64,000 nucleotides of DNA from Escallonia rubra (taxonomy: Eukaryota; Streptophyta; Magnoliopsida; Escalloniales; Escalloniaceae), in assembly GCA_033065855.1 (NCBI GenBank), contig JAVXUO010000284.1:124001-188000 (forward strand). The letters are read 5' to 3'. The position numbers and the translations under genes are program-made. Below the pieces are notes generated by a model. It saw nothing but the letters and a program-made list of their open reading frames with translations. It searched no databases and was not told where the DNA came from. Shown in pieces: positions 1-10,999 of this stretch. Numbering within the stretch: position 1 is the first letter of the stretch; each line of letters opens with the position of its first letter.

Positions 1-2666
1 TCCTGACGATCGGTACCGCTACTAGAGACATCAAAATCTGGTGCCTTGAAAGATTTTCCAAGTGTTTTGTCAAGTGGTTGAGAAGATGATTGTCCGAGAA
101 TGGCAAGCCAGTAGGGGTCTCTTTCAAGATAATGAGGTGGTAGAGGATGAGCCGAAGCAGCGAGGCTAAGCACCAAGTCTGTCTTTCGTAGCTCGATGTC
201 TGCAGCTAGAACAGCAGGAATCTCTGAGCTGGGAATCACGGGACTGTGAACCACGGAGCTGGGACAAGCATGGTGCTGGGAGTTGCTGTCATGAAGATCA
301 GCAGCTACTGAGCTGGGAACCACGGAGCAGGGAATCACTGAGCTGGGAACCGTGGAGCTGGGAACCACATAGCTGGGATAAGCATGGTGCTGGGAGTTGC
401 TGTCATGAAGACAAGCAGCCACGGAGCTGGGAGCCACGAAGCTGGGAACCACGGAGCAGGGAACCACGGAGCTGAGAACTGTTGAGCTGGGAATCACGGA
501 GCTGAGAACTGTGGAGCTGAGAGCCACGGAGCTGGGATAATCCTGGTGTTGGGAGTTGTTGTCATGAAGACGAGCAGCCACGGAGCTGGGAACCGCAGAG
601 CTGGGCACTACGGGGCTGGAACAACCAAGGTAGTTGGAGTTGCTATCATGAAGACAAACAGGGCTGAGGACGGGTGAAGAGTTGACAGAGTGAACTCGCT
701 TCTTGAATAGAATCTCAGAATGGTTGCTGGCATGAAGACAAGCAGGGTTTTGGACGGGTGAAATGTTAGAATAGAGGACTTGTGTAGTGAAAGGAATTTG
801 GGCTTGGGGAGGTGGGGTAGGTAATGGGCTAGGCTGAAAGGAGGTGACAGAATTGGGCCAGTGTCTGGTGAAAAGGTTATGGTTAATAGGGTGAGCAAGA
901 AGGGAAAGGCCCAAGTCTGATAGGCCCAAGATGAATTTGGCTAAGTTGATATTGGGCCGAAGGGCAACTGGGGCTGAGGTGAAAGGTTCGATGGACAGAG
1001 AGTAGGTTGGGGAAGTATTATCTGAGTGAGGGGCCAAAGCTGAATTTGTTATCAAAGAGTCCACAGTGTGATGATTTGGGTGAGTTGGTGAATCTGCAAG
1101 AGAGAGGGCAGAATCACAGATGATTGGATTTGCAGAGCTAGTTGGTGAGAGATATGAGATCTGCTGCGTCCCCACTTGGAGATCACATATCAAAGATTTT
1201 TCTGACTTCACTAGATCTGCAAGATCTTGAGCAGGAAAATGGGTCTGCGCGTGGGTTACTGACGTAACAAAGGTCGGCGCGTGGGCGTCTGACCCAGCAA
1301 CAAGGATGGAGCGACTTTCAGATGCCGCCGGTAAGAAGATAGCTTCAAAGGCCGATGGGATTGCAGGATTTTCAAGGTGAGTGACTGAATTCACTCCCTC
1401 TGAGGGTGCAATGACAACTTGAGTGGCCTCAGTCGAGTTCGAACTGGTGTTTACTTGTGAGATGTGGTCATCATCTTCCAGTATGTCCATAAGATTTTCG
1501 AAATAGAAGGGGGGCACAGGTGGTGCTGGTGCCTGCACATCTACTGGATGAGTCTCCATAAAATTAGTGTTGAGATTAAGATCACCAATTACTTCCCCAA
1601 GATCTTCCATAACTATAGGCAAATGGTCAGTGTCTTGTTGAGGCCAGAGTTCCAAATCTTCATCTTCATCATTTGGGTTAAGAGGGTTACTGAAAGAAGC
1701 ATCAACATCCGGTGCAGGGGAAGAGGGGGCTGTGGTGAAGTGCTCTTCTTCATCATCATTGGAGTCAGTGGGGGGACCTGGCGAAAACGCATCATACATA
1801 TGTCCCAAGACTAACCCAGAGCCATTATGCGAAATTAGAACACGTGAAGTTCTATTCCAATCTGAATTTGGGAACGGTGGAAGCGTTTTAGAAAACATGG
1901 GATAACCATAAAGTGTAAGAGTTTCATAGAGATCAGGGCCAGGGATATGAGCTGTGCGTTGGTTCAGAGATTCAATAACTTCCAGAAGGGAAGACGAGCA
2001 CTGAGTGTTTTCATGACCAATTTTGCCACAACGGAAGCACGCCATGAAGACTCGCTCATAGGTACATCGGAGTATCTGAACTCCCATATTATTCAAAAGC
2101 CCCAGGAAGACAGCAGGGAGTAAAGGGGCATCAAGAAGCACTCTGATCTTGATTCTAAAGTAGTCTCCATTTGTAATGCGTCGATCAGACCAGTCTATCT
2201 CTAGAAGAATTCCTGCTGCTAAGCCAATCATTTCAGCAAGTGAGTAATGGTAGCAGTCGCTAGGGATGTTACTAACTTGCATCCAGAGATCAACAGTTTT
2301 GAACTTCACAGTTTTGTAGACAACGTGCGGGAACCATTCATGTAGAACCAAGAGTGCTCCGAAAAAATTCCAAGGGCCATTAGTGAGCATCATTTGAGCA
2401 TCTGAGACAACAGAGAAGGTGAACAGGAAAAGATTTGGGACTTTTGTTACTTGAACCGGGCCTTGGAGTGCCCAGCATGCATCCACTCGATTCTGTATTT
2501 GAGCCTGAGAGAAAGTGCGCGAGTCTTGGAATTTACCGAGCAACACATATTCTTTGCCAATTCTAGCGTTCCTGACTTGCTGTGCATCAAGAGGGAGTAA
2601 GAACGTACGTAAATCAACGGCATTGGCTTCATGTACATTGCCATCTCTAAAGAAAGGATCTTCCAT
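1..2666 (-). CDS. LINE ORF1 protein (DUF4283 plus CCHC zinc knuckle), partial at left edge
   Basis: An uninterrupted frame of about 888 codons starts at the ATG at 2666 and has no stop before the window edge. The first ~200 residues read as the DUF4283 domain typical of plant LINE ORF1 proteins (a tryptophan-rich stretch with WALQGPVQV and NGPWNFFGALLVLHEW). At about residues 209-222 follows a C-x2-C-x4-H-x4-C knuckle, CFRCGKIGHENTQC, consistent with RNA binding. After that the protein is acidic and Pro/Ser rich, and residues ~675-825 are an expanded pentapeptide repeat (VVPSS-like) with interspersed LHDSNSQHH blocks. In this family ORF1 coats the element RNA and is followed by an endonuclease/RT ORF. 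The fully open frame suggests a fairly young copy. The DUF4283-knuckle assignment is by eye. Confidence 0.85.
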   Translation of the reverse strand, partial: MEDPFFRDGNVHEANAVDLRTFLLPLDAQQVRNARIGKEYVLLGKFQDSRTFSQAQIQNRVDACWALQGPVQVTKVPNLFLFTFSVVSDAQMMLTNGPWNFFGALLVLHEWFPHVVYKTVKFKTVDLWMQVSNIPSDCYHYSLAEMIGLAAGILLEIDWSDRRITNGDYFRIKIRVLLDAPLLPAVFLGLLNNMGVQILRCTYERVFMACFRCGKIGHENTQCSSSLLEVIESLNQRTAHIPGPDLYETLTLYGYPMFSKTLPPFPNSDWNRTSRVLISHNGSGLVLGHMYDAFSPGPPTDSNDDEEEHFTTAPSSPAPDVDASFSNPLNPNDEDEDLELWPQQDTDHLPIVMEDLGEVIGDLNLNTNFMETHPVDVQAPAPPVPPFYFENLMDILEDDDHISQVNTSSNSTEATQVVIAPSEGVNSVTHLENPAIPSAFEAIFLPAASESRSILVAGSDAHAPTFVTSVTHAQTHFPAQDLADLVKSEKSLICDLQVGTQQISYLSPTSSANPIICDSALSLADSPTHPNHHTVDSLITNSALAPHSDNTSPTYSLSIEPFTSAPVALRPNINLAKFILGLSDLGLSLLAHPINHNLFTRHWPNSVTSFQPSPLPTPPPQAQIPFTTQVLYSNISPVQNPACLHASNHSEILFKKRVHSVNSSPVLSPVCLHDSNSNYLGCSSPVVPSSAVPSSVAARLHDNNSQHQDYPSSVALSSTVLSSVIPSSTVLSSVVPCSVVPSFVAPSSVAACLHDSNSQHHAYPSYVVPSSTVPSSVIPCSVVPSSVAADLHDSNSQHHACPSSVVHSPVIPSSEIPAVLAADIELRKTDLVLSLAASAHPLPPHYLERDPYWLAILGQSSSQPLDKTLGKSFKAPDFDVSSSGTDRQ
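186..640. repeat. 15-bp minisatellite inside LINE ORF1
   Basis: Variants of a 15-bp unit, GAGCTGGGAACCACG on the plus strand, recur many times. They are grouped in runs separated by a longer repeated block containing GGTGCTGGGAGTTGCTGTC. Because the period is 15, the array stays in frame on the minus strand and encodes a VVPSS-like pentapeptide. The larger block encodes LHDSNSQHH followed by a short linker. This is a two-level (nested) repeat. Confidence 0.85.
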
Positions 2667-3041
2667 GATTGGATGGTGGGGGTACCACGAAGGTGAAAAG
2701 GTCAGAAATGGAGGTACTGGTAGGGAGCAGAGACAAAAGGTGAGTTATAAAGTTGCCATAAAGAGGAAGAGGTGTAAAGATGTTTGGGAGAGAACTAAGA
2801 GTGGAAGGTTGGAAATTTGAACTGGGAACAAGACATAAGTTTCAGTTGGTGGGGAAAGGGACAGGTGAATCTGTGTTACAATAAGATGCAGAGGTTGGGC
2901 AAGCAGGCAAAGGTAGTAATCATAGAAGGTGGGTTTCCATTGAGAAGGACGAAAAGGCAAAAACAGATGTAATGGAGAGGAGAGAGAACGGAGAGTTCAT
3001 CACGCAGGCGACGTGATTTTTTTCCCAAAACTGACTAGTCT

Positions 3042-3825
3042 AGGTGGTTTTAAGGCTCCATATAAGATAGGAGATTTGATCTCCCTACAAAAGCTATGTT
3101 ACATAGAGGCGGGTGAGATCAATGGGAGCGGTGGCAGTTGTAACATTGTGAAAGAGATAGGGAAGCTGACCCAACTCAGGAGGCTAGCCATTACCAAGTT
3201 AAGAAGCAAAGATGGAATGGCTTTCTGCTCCTCCATTGAGAAATTAAGCAACCTCAGGTCATTGTATGTTGTTTCTGTCTCCGAGCATGAGATTCTTGAT
3301 GTGCAGTCCCTTTCATCGGCTCCTCAGTTTCTTCGAACGCTAGTACTATGGGGACGATTAGAGAAGTTGCCGCAGTGGATACCTTCTCTTCGCAGCCTGG
3401 TCAAAATACGCTTACAGTACAGCCAACTAGGGGATGATCCACTGCAGTCGCTTGAAGCTTTGCCCAATCTTGAAGTAATGGTCCTCGTTCAAGCGTACGA
3501 GGGGGAGAGCTTGACTTTTAAGGCCGGAGGGTTTCAAAGACTCAGAGAATTAGGGCTTCTTCAATTGAAACGATTGAGATCGGTGACAGTGGAGGATGGA
3601 GCGATGCCTCATCTTAATGAAATATATTTTCGGGGCTGTAAATTGGTGGATGAGTTGCCCTCAGGCCTCCAACATCTAACCAACTTGCAACTTCTTGGGT
3701 TCGTTGACATGCCAGATAAATTGACTACGCCACTACAAGGTCAGGGTAACTCGAATATAGCCCACATCCCCAATGTTTGGATCGGAGGCTGGAAGGATGG
3801 TCATTGGATTGGACAGTTTCTGTAG
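3042..3825 (+). pseudogene. NLR copy A: C-terminal LRR fragment of an RPM1-like resistance gene
   Basis: From GFKAPYKIGDLISLQKLC to a natural stop (WIGQFL) this frame aligns over its whole length with the LRR end of copy B (22390-23169) and copy C. It keeps the leucine-rich spacing (LTQLRRLAITKLRS, LEALPNLEV, LQHLTNLQLL). CC and NB-ARC domains are missing: immediately upstream is the 5' end of a LINE in the opposite orientation. If the LINE insertion was simple, the N-terminal part of the gene may survive beyond the left edge. The 69 residues deleted in copy C are present here. The surviving 261 codons are open, so the break is probably recent, but without a promoter or NB-ARC it is a gene fragment. 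Confidence 0.85.
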
Positions 3826-4052
3826 AAAGAGGAGCTTCACTAGCTGAATGATGCTCTGTAAACAGCAAGGGGATACGAGTGCCCAAAGGACGCAGGCAGC
3901 ATATATCGGCTTCGTTGCAAGTTCTAAGCATCTTCACACAACCCGCATGGTAGCCAAATTTTTCCTTGTTTCAGTTTCAGACATTAGTTTCTAGATAATT
4001 ATATATTTAATGGTTTTGTAAATTGTAATTAGTAGTTTTTATTCTTTCTTAG
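3826..4052 (+). other. 3' flank of NLR copy A, shared with B and C
   Basis: After the stop codon the sequence stays alignable with 23170-23395 (copy B) and, more weakly, with 57733-57925 (copy C). This includes GAAAGAGGAGCTTCACTAG and the later TTTTTCCTTGTTTCAG. It is likely the 3' untranslated region and flank of the ancestral gene. Confidence 0.7.
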
Positions 4053-4879
4053 GTGTGTTTAATAACGCAACTAAGCACGCAAAACTTAAAAGGTTTTCAA
4101 TTATTTTCAATTAAGTGCGTTTGATAACATTAAACCTTATATCACTTAAAAAATTAATTACTACAAAAAATAGACTAAAATTTTAAGTCAGGGTGGACTT
4201 AATGTTGATCACTTAATTTTAAGTGAAATGGTAAAAAGTTATTTAACATGTTTTTATATAAAAATAATAATTACCACCACGATACCGCCTGAATTAATTT
4301 GCTGGTAACACCGCCTCCACCACAATACAACCACCATCACAATTCACAACCATTATTTTCTTTTACTATCACCACTACAATTACAATGACCTAGCCACTA
4401 TCACCACCACTACCGACACCACCATCTCCATCATACCGTCGTTGTTGTCACTACGTCAATTTCTGTCAAAATCATCTAAAGATTCACCACACTACAACCA
4501 CTGCCTTGACCACCTGTCGCCATCTATCGCTTCATCACAATTATCAACACCACGTATTCATGCACCATTATCGCCACCATTGCCACCTTTTTGTCGCCGT
4601 CACTGACGCCACTACTACTCATCCATCGTCACTGCCAGCCGCCACGACCACCAACACATTTTTTGCCCCTTCAAAAAAGTTATTAAGTACATAAACAAAT
4701 GCATAATTTTGAAAAAATGGATAAACTTGTAAATAAATAATTTTTAGACATCTGCTTTTGGTTTACCAAACATGTTAACTTATTTTTCAGTAAAAATTTA
4801 GCAGCTTAAAGTTTTCACCTTTACGAATTCAGTGCTTAACTTTTTCAGCACTTAAATTTCAATTTTATCAAACAACCCC
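4053..4879. mobile_element. Non-autonomous DNA transposon in the copy A 3' flank
   Basis: Copy B reads continuously from TCTTTCTTAG to TGTTCCACATG (23378-23395). Copy A has about 827 bp inserted at that point. The ends are imperfect inverted repeats of the form GTGTGTTTAATAAC and, reverse-complemented, GGTTGTTTGATAAA. The interior has an ACC/CAC-rich stretch with no coding sequence. This looks like a hAT- or Mutator-type MITE. The duplication is too short to assign the superfamily. Confidence 0.55.
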
Positions 4880-6580
4880 AGTGTTCCACATGTTAAAATT
4901 TAGGATCCGTAAGAAAAAAATAACGGAAGCAAAACAAAGCGCGTTGTCTTTGTTTTGAAAATGAAAACTACTTAGAAGAAGTTTTCTTTTTTAGGAAATA
5001 CAGGCACATTAGGGGTGGCTGGGTGGGTTGGATTTGGGTATAAGTTAAATAGATTCGGGTATAAAGAGGCCATTACTCATTTTACCCATTTATTAATGCG
5101 TTAATTGGATCGTCACATTAAATGGGTTGGTTTCAACAATTAATCCAATAGTGACCCACGAATGTTTCTTGGAAAAAATTTGGCTGTTACCCTGGCTAAA
5201 GGAATCGTCATTTTATCCTCTATGTAGCGACAATCAATCGTCTATAAATGTTTCTAGTGACTTTTATTTAATGACGCTAAAAAATGCTGCTAATAATTGT
5301 CGCTGAAAGTGTTAGAAGAAAATTCATTAAAAATATTTAGCAACTATTAGTTGTCACTATACATGAAAGTGGAAGAATATTTCTATAACTCAGGTATGAG
5401 TCAAAGTTTGTTCTTTTTTTTACATAAGGACACGGTACAAATTTTCAACTCCTCTCATTCTCTTTACACAAGAACACAGCCCCATCGCCACACATACAAC
5501 CACCACTTTCATGCCACAATTACAATTATACACACAAGTACAACCCCCACTACACTACCAATGCCAAACAACCACCATTTGCCACCACTTGACCTATTTA
5601 TATGCTTAATCACATATAAACAACCACCACCATAACTCTATTTCGTGAAATCCTTCAAGCAACTTGAAAAAGATAATAAAGGTGCAAGCTGACACAGTCA
5701 TCAGGAGGACTAATTTAGGACATGGAACTTCGTTTAGCCATTTAGGATGTAGTGACGGCGACGGAGATGGCTACTGATCACGAGCGGTGATGGCCAGTCT
5801 AATCTTTGGTAATCTTAGATCCAATATTCAGCCTCACCGGGATGGTGGTTAACGGGATGCGACAACAACGAACCAACAGTGACGGTGACAAATCGCCAGC
5901 TACGGTGACGCTGACCAACTGCCCCCGCCACAATACCCCTAGCACCACATGCGTCACTATAGCCACCACTGCACCTTAATGAACCGCCAAACAACAGTGA
6001 TGGCGAGCATCCGTCGCTTGCATCTAGATGGTCTAGATTCTAGATCATAAAGAGAGAGAGAGAGAATGGGGTTGAGGAGTGTAATAAACTCTTGGTCTCA
6101 TTTGTCTAGAACTGGATAATCATTGTCAAGCCATTGTTTAATGGCCTAGATGAGCATTGAATATCTACTTATCGTGACTGGAAGTCAAACAGTCAAACGG
6201 AGGTCAGAGATCCTTGTAGCATCCTCGAATTTCTTCAAGCTTAGAACTCTTGCAACAGAGGAAAAAGCACCTTAAAGGCAAGCCAATAAAATGTGATGCC
6301 ACCACCTGTGAAAGGCAAATGTACATATTTTATTTTATCTTTTGTGGGAATGGCTGTGACTCTTTAACTTGCATTGATATGAAACAGTGAATTAGAAAAT
6401 GTTACTGCAACCCACCCCCCTTCTTGTGGGAGTGGCTACGACTCTTTAACTTGCATTGATAGGGGACAATGAATTAGAAAATAAGTATTGCACAACCCCC
6501 CCCCCCAACCAACCCCTACTTACTGAAACAAAAGCGTATTTCATTATCGCTTTCCTTCATTTTAAGTAAGTTGGCCCATG
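4880..6580. other. Continuation of duplicated NLR 3' flank (copy A)
   Basis: This stretch has no gene. It aligns with 24603-26230 downstream of copy B in blocks: 4880-5015, 5640-5830 and 6105-6330 (the last contains TGTCAAGCCATTGTTTAATG, as in 25908). It shows that the duplication unit of the resistance gene carried at least 2.5 kb of downstream DNA. A short (GA)n run lies at 6052-6066 and a C-run near 6498. Confidence 0.7.
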
Positions 6581-6588
6581 GTAGAAAC

Positions 6589-7616
6589 TAGGGCTGTATA
6601 CGAACCGAGTTCGAGCCGAACATGGGTGTGTTCGAACTCGGTTCATTTAAATTTGGGCATGTTCGAGCTCGGCTCGAGTTCGTTAAGAGCCAAAATATTA
6701 ATGTTCGAACTCAGCTCGAGTTCGTGAGGGTGAGACTTGGGCTCGGCTCGCTTAACTCGTTTAACAACGAGCCGAACTCGAGTTCGATTACTCGGTCGCA
6801 TTCATGTTCAATTCCAATAAAATCTCTAAAACCTACTCAAAATTCTCAAATCGTGCAAGCATAATTAATAAAAAAATGATAAATAGAAGAAACTTGGCTT
6901 TGGCTTTGCATTCGAGGTTGAGCCCTTGGCTTTGCAGGCGATAACTTTGTAGATCGGAAACTTGGCTTTCAAGGCGATGGCTTTGCAGCTTTAAAGGTTG
7001 AATCCGACGGCAGGTTGAGTCCGGTGTCTGGGAGATGATGGCGGCAAAGACGGTGGCGTGATGTCCGTTTGTGAAGACTGAAGAGAGAGAGAGAGGGTTT
7101 ATGCGCGATCTGCATGTGTGTGTGTGTGTGTGGCGAGGTGGGGGACGGAGAGCGCGGCAGTGTGAGTGAGTGTAAAGTGCGGGTGTGTGAGTGAGTGCAG
7201 AGTGTCTTGTTTGGTTTACGTTTTAGTTTGAGTTTATATAGTTAGGGTTTTCAAGTGTTTGGGCTTATCTAAGGGTTGGGCTTTATTTTTATAAATGGGC
7301 TTGGGGTTTTGAGCTGACTTAAAGGCTTGGGATTTTGGGTTGACTTAAAGGCTTGGCCTCCACTTTAAAATTTAATTTATGTGATTTATGTAATCATTAA
7401 TTTTGTAAACATATTATAATTAATTTATTATTTAAATGATTTGTTCGCGAACATGTTTATGAATATTTTAGTGTGTTCATGTTCGGCTCGTTTAATAAAC
7501 GAGCCCTAAAAACTTGTTCATGTTCGGTTCGTATATTATATGAACGAACACGAATGAGTTCTGTGAAGAACGAACCACGAGTCGTTCATGAACAGCTCAG
7601 TTTATTTACAGCCCTA
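6589..7616. mobile_element. Non-autonomous hAT-type element, 1028 bp
   Basis: The ends are inverted: TAGGGCTGTATACGAACC at the left and, reverse-complemented, TAGGGCTGTAAATAAACT at the right. They are flanked by near-identical 8-bp duplications, GTAGAAAC (6581-6588) and TTAGAAAC (7617-7624). An 8-bp duplication is the hAT hallmark. Subterminal regions repeat GTTCGAACTCG/GAACGAAC motifs in both orientations, as expected of transposase-binding sites. The interior has a (GT)n run near 7115 and no transposase. Confidence 0.85.
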
Positions 7617-7624
7617 TTAGAAAC

Positions 7625-8476
7625 GCCTCTGAGAGAGATGATAAGAAAACCAACCTTCTTAGCTAAATCGCTCTCTCCTCTTATACGTTTCTATCACTAC
7701 TGACGGGGTTCCCAATGTGTGGTGATGTGGTAGTTAGATTGATCTATTAGCTAGGGTTTTCTTGTAAATCTAAATGGTTTGGTGAGCTAGACGGCTTGCA
7801 ATCAATCAAGTGGGTTATTCTTTATTTTTCGGTATCGGAGTAAGGTTGGAGTTGCAATGGGGTTAAGCTGTCATTTTTGGGGTGTTGCATGAGTAGGTTG
7901 TGGTGGTCTTCGGCTGGGGTTTTAATTCTTCACCACTGGTGTCTGTGTATGACGGCCCTGCCTCGGGTTAGAGATGGGTAGGTGAGTCTAGAGTTATGTT
8001 TTCTTCTGGGGTTAATATTTTTCTGTCCCCCGCCCCCCCAGTCGTTCCCCCTTCTCCTTTGCCTTAGAAAGGTTTAATGGATGTGATTTATGCTGGTTTG
8101 GTAGCTGTTGGGCCACAAAGGTTTGGTTTTATTGGTTTCCGATGGTAAGGGGTCTTTCGATTAAAGATTGTCGGGGGACTTAAGATTGCAGGTTGCTCCT
8201 TATGGTTGTTTGAGTCTCGGCCGGAGGTTATGAGGGATAAGGTTCAGTTTTTTAGATGAAGGTCACTCGGAGATGGTTGATCGCAACTTGGTTGGTGGTT
8301 AGTTGTTCTGTTATGGTGTTGTTTTGGTCTCGCGTGTGTGTGAGGGAGCTCTCTTTCTCTATCTTTCTTTGTGTGTGTGTGTGTGTGTGAAAGAGAGAGA
8401 TAGAGAGAGCGAAAGAGAGAAGGCATCACATACCACCTCTATAGCACCACGGAAAGCCCCGCCGCTAAGCCAACTA
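7625..8476. other. Intergenic, no gene recognised; ends with microsatellite and start of repeat unit 1
   Basis: I see no coding sequence or element with clear ends up to about 8330. A (GT)n run (8370-8389) followed by (GA)n (8391-8425) and the sequence at 8430-8476 correspond to 27628-27745. That is the left edge of the 2.3-kb repeat unit that resumes at about 11000 after the insertion. Confidence 0.6.
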
Positions 8477-9311
8477 TTGGGATTAAAGCAGCAGTAACAA
8501 CTACATTTCTAGTGCAGTGTCAAGTGTGAATTAAAGAGATCAACATACCAAAGCTCAAACCAAGATATAAACTAAATTTTTTCAGATTCAGCAGTAATCA
8601 AGCACTCAAGAGCAAGATTGAACACAATGATTTTGTGTGGTAAAACCCAGAGGGAAAACCTCCACTATTTAAGTAATGAAATGTTACAATCTTTCTCTCA
8701 AGTTTTACACCAAACTTGAGCTATTCCACACTTACAAAGAGTACTGCAACATGTTACCTCTTTTGGGTTAGAAAACCCAAATCTCTCCCCACCAAAAACT
8801 TCCAATGTAATGTGATGCCAAAGAAAGTGGGTTCGCGTCTATGTGGAGGTGCCACAAAGGATGTCGTCCGAATCAGCTTCCAAGTAGGCAAAGTGGGAGA
8901 CATCAAGGATGGAGTAAGGGCTGAGAGCAAGGCTCCCTAGACAGGTCGCGAGGGCTGGTAGCGCCGTGCAGGCAGGGTGACGACAAACAGGGGTCGACGG
9001 TCGACAGTCCAAGTCAAAGTCCAAGTCAGGGGTGCAGCGTCAAGGGTCCGATGATCAGAGTAGCCCGTTGCCCGATCCACCGGTCCAAGCCCTTACTGAA
9101 TCCCACAAGATGCGTTAAGAGACGCGCAAAGAACCCGACAGCGGTGAGGGTTGCCCTGTATCAAACTGCCAGGCGGACTAGGCGCGATGCCTTCCAAGGA
9201 CCTATTCCCGTCCCGGAGTGACCCGGGGGTCATTGCCCTGGTGGTGTCGACGATCAATGATAGTATGAGTGGACATGCTCGCAGCTCAGTGCTTAGAGTC
9301 CGCGGTGAGGG

Positions 9312-10060
9312 GTCCTCATTCCGGAGCCCCACGTGATTGTGACGACGATGGTTTTAAGGTCGTGAGCCCATCTCGTGGCAGCGATGACTTTAAGGTTGTG
9401 AGTCCATCCCGCTGCGAGAGGTCCTCGTGCCGGAGCCCCCCGTGATTGTGACGGTGATGTCTTTAAGGTTGTGAGCCCATCCCGTGGCGGCGATGACTTT
9501 AAGGTTGTGAGTCCATCCTGCTGCGAGGGGTCCTCGTGCCGGAGCCCCCCGTGATTGTGACGGCGATGGCTTTAAGGTTGTGAGCCCATCCAAGGACCTG
9601 ATCCTGTCCCGAAGTGACCCTGGGGTCATCACCCTTGTGGTGTTGACGATCAATGATAGCATGAGTGGACATGCTCGCAGCTCAGTGCTCAGAGTCCGCG
9701 GTGAGGGGTCCTCATGCCTGATCCCCCCGTGATTGTGATGGCGATGGCTTTAAGGTTGTGAGCCCATCCCGTGGCGGCGACGACTTTAAGGTTGTGAGTT
9801 CATCCCGCTGCGAGGGGTCCTCGTGTCGGAGCCCCCCGTGAATGTGACGTCGATGTCTTTAAGGTTGTGAGCCAATCCCGTGGTGGCGATGTCTTTAAGG
9901 TTGTGAGTCCATCCCGCTGCGAGGGGTCCTCATGCCGGAGCCCCCCATGATTGTGACGGCAATGGCATTAAGGTTGTGAGCACATCCCGTGGCGGTGATA
10001 AGTTTAAGGTTGTGAGCCCATCCCCTGCGAGGGGTCCTTGTGCCGGAGCCCCCCGGAACC
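9312..10060. repeat. GC-rich tandem repeats of about 110 bp
   Basis: About six diverged copies of a roughly 110-bp unit contain GTGATTGTGACGGCGATGG, then two sub-copies of CTTTAAGGTTGTGAGYCCAT, then GAGGGGTCCTCGTGCCGGAG. A non-repeated stretch (9580-9700) breaks the array. ORFs seen here on both strands repeat with the array and are not genes. Confidence 0.75.
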
Positions 10061-10377
10061 ATGTAACATGATTGTGGCGCGTGGGCGCGGCGACTATCGT
10101 CGCGAGACAATACCTGGTGTCGGGGAACGTTATGAAAGTGGCACGGCGCATGGGCGCGGCGACGAGTGTTAAAGAACGTGTAGTTAATAGTTGTCCTGGA
10201 TACGGTACCTAGATGATAATGCACGGTCGCGAGTGACGATTGTCGCGATGACGATGCGAAGACGACAACGAACGTCATGCGACCACTGGTGGTGAGTGAG
10301 CACTGTAGAGTGCGTTGAGTGAGATGCCAGAGGGGTCAGCAACCTCCCCCCCCCAAAGACAAGGGTGGCCGATCCCA

Positions 10378-10500
10378 TCCTTAAAGAGGGTGGTCGACCC
10401 TCCTTTAAAGAGGGTGGCCAACCCACCTTTAAAGAGGGTGGCCAACCCCCCTTTAAAGGGGGTGGCCGACCCCCTTCTCAGGGAGGTGGCCGACCCCTCG
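10378..10500. repeat. 24-bp tandem array with self-complementary core
   Basis: Five or so units of CCTTTAAAGAGGGTGGCC plus AACCCA have a 24-bp period. They match in period and core (GGGTGGCCGACCC) the array at 43020-43165 in the gypsy element. The core is nearly palindromic. Confidence 0.8.
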
Positions 10501-10999
10501 GGGGATTTGCGTTCTTCCAAGCAACGATAGTGACAGACAACCTGATTGCCTGTGAATGTTCGAAGGGAGATGCACTTTGACCGGCTGATGGCGTTGAATA
10601 ATTGATTGGCGAGCAGGTGATGTGTCGGGCCAAATGGGTCCCTTAGCGGGCCCTGGGGTGTGATCCGAATAGGTTGGGAACACAATGGAGAAATCACAGA
10701 AATAGAATGAAAAAACTTGGTCTGAAGTTGCTTCAATTCGGTGATGGAATACATAGCAACACCATTCAAAACACCATTAGTCTTGAGTATGAAATCAACA
10801 TTTTTATCCTTTCACACAGCTGCTGCTCTTCTTCCCTCTTTCTCTGTTTTTTCCTGATTTTCCATCTTCTCTCAAAACAAGTCCCGAAACTCTTTAGAGA
10901 CCAAGACAAAAGCATGTCACTTTGTCTTCCCTGAGCTATAAAGGCTAAAGTAAAAGGATATTTACTCATGGTGCCAAGACCATGGTAATCTCAGCACCA

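Larger units (their letters stand above)
1..3041 (-). mobile_element. Non-LTR retrotransposon (LINE), 5' part, inserted in NLR copy A
   Basis: The minus strand from about 3041 leftward is the 5' part of a LINE: a leader of about 370 bp (3041-2667), then a long gag-like ORF that runs off the left edge. Plus-strand sequence right of about 3042 matches the middle of the LRR region of NLR copies B and C, so the junction marks the LINE 5' boundary inside a resistance gene. The endonuclease and reverse transcriptase ORF would lie outside the window. The exact boundary and any target duplication cannot be fixed because the other end is not present. Confidence 0.75.
8477..10998. mobile_element. Insertion carrying Tat/Retand-related repeat region (orphan copy)
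   Basis: Compared with 27700-27760, repeat unit 1 is interrupted between 8476 and about 10998. The core, 8815-10672, aligns with the region 41757-43350 of the gypsy element. Shared stretches are GAGGTGCCACAA at the left, AGGGCTGAGAGCAAGGCTCC, a GTCGACAGTCC block, tandem repeats, a 24-bp GGGTGGCC array and AGCGGGCCC near the right end. No gag, pol or clear LTR pair was found. The outer parts (8477-8815 and 10673-10998) are not in the gypsy element and their origin is unknown. It may be a non-autonomous element or a deletion derivative. The ends are approximate. Confidence 0.6.

Noticed and set aside
608..1814. Short ORFs on both strands inside the left-edge region
   Set aside because: They overlap the continuous 888-codon LINE ORF1 frame on the minus strand and are shadows of it.
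9093..10580. Many GC-rich ORFs on both strands
   Set aside because: They follow the tandem arrays, repeat with the unit and have no recognisable protein features.
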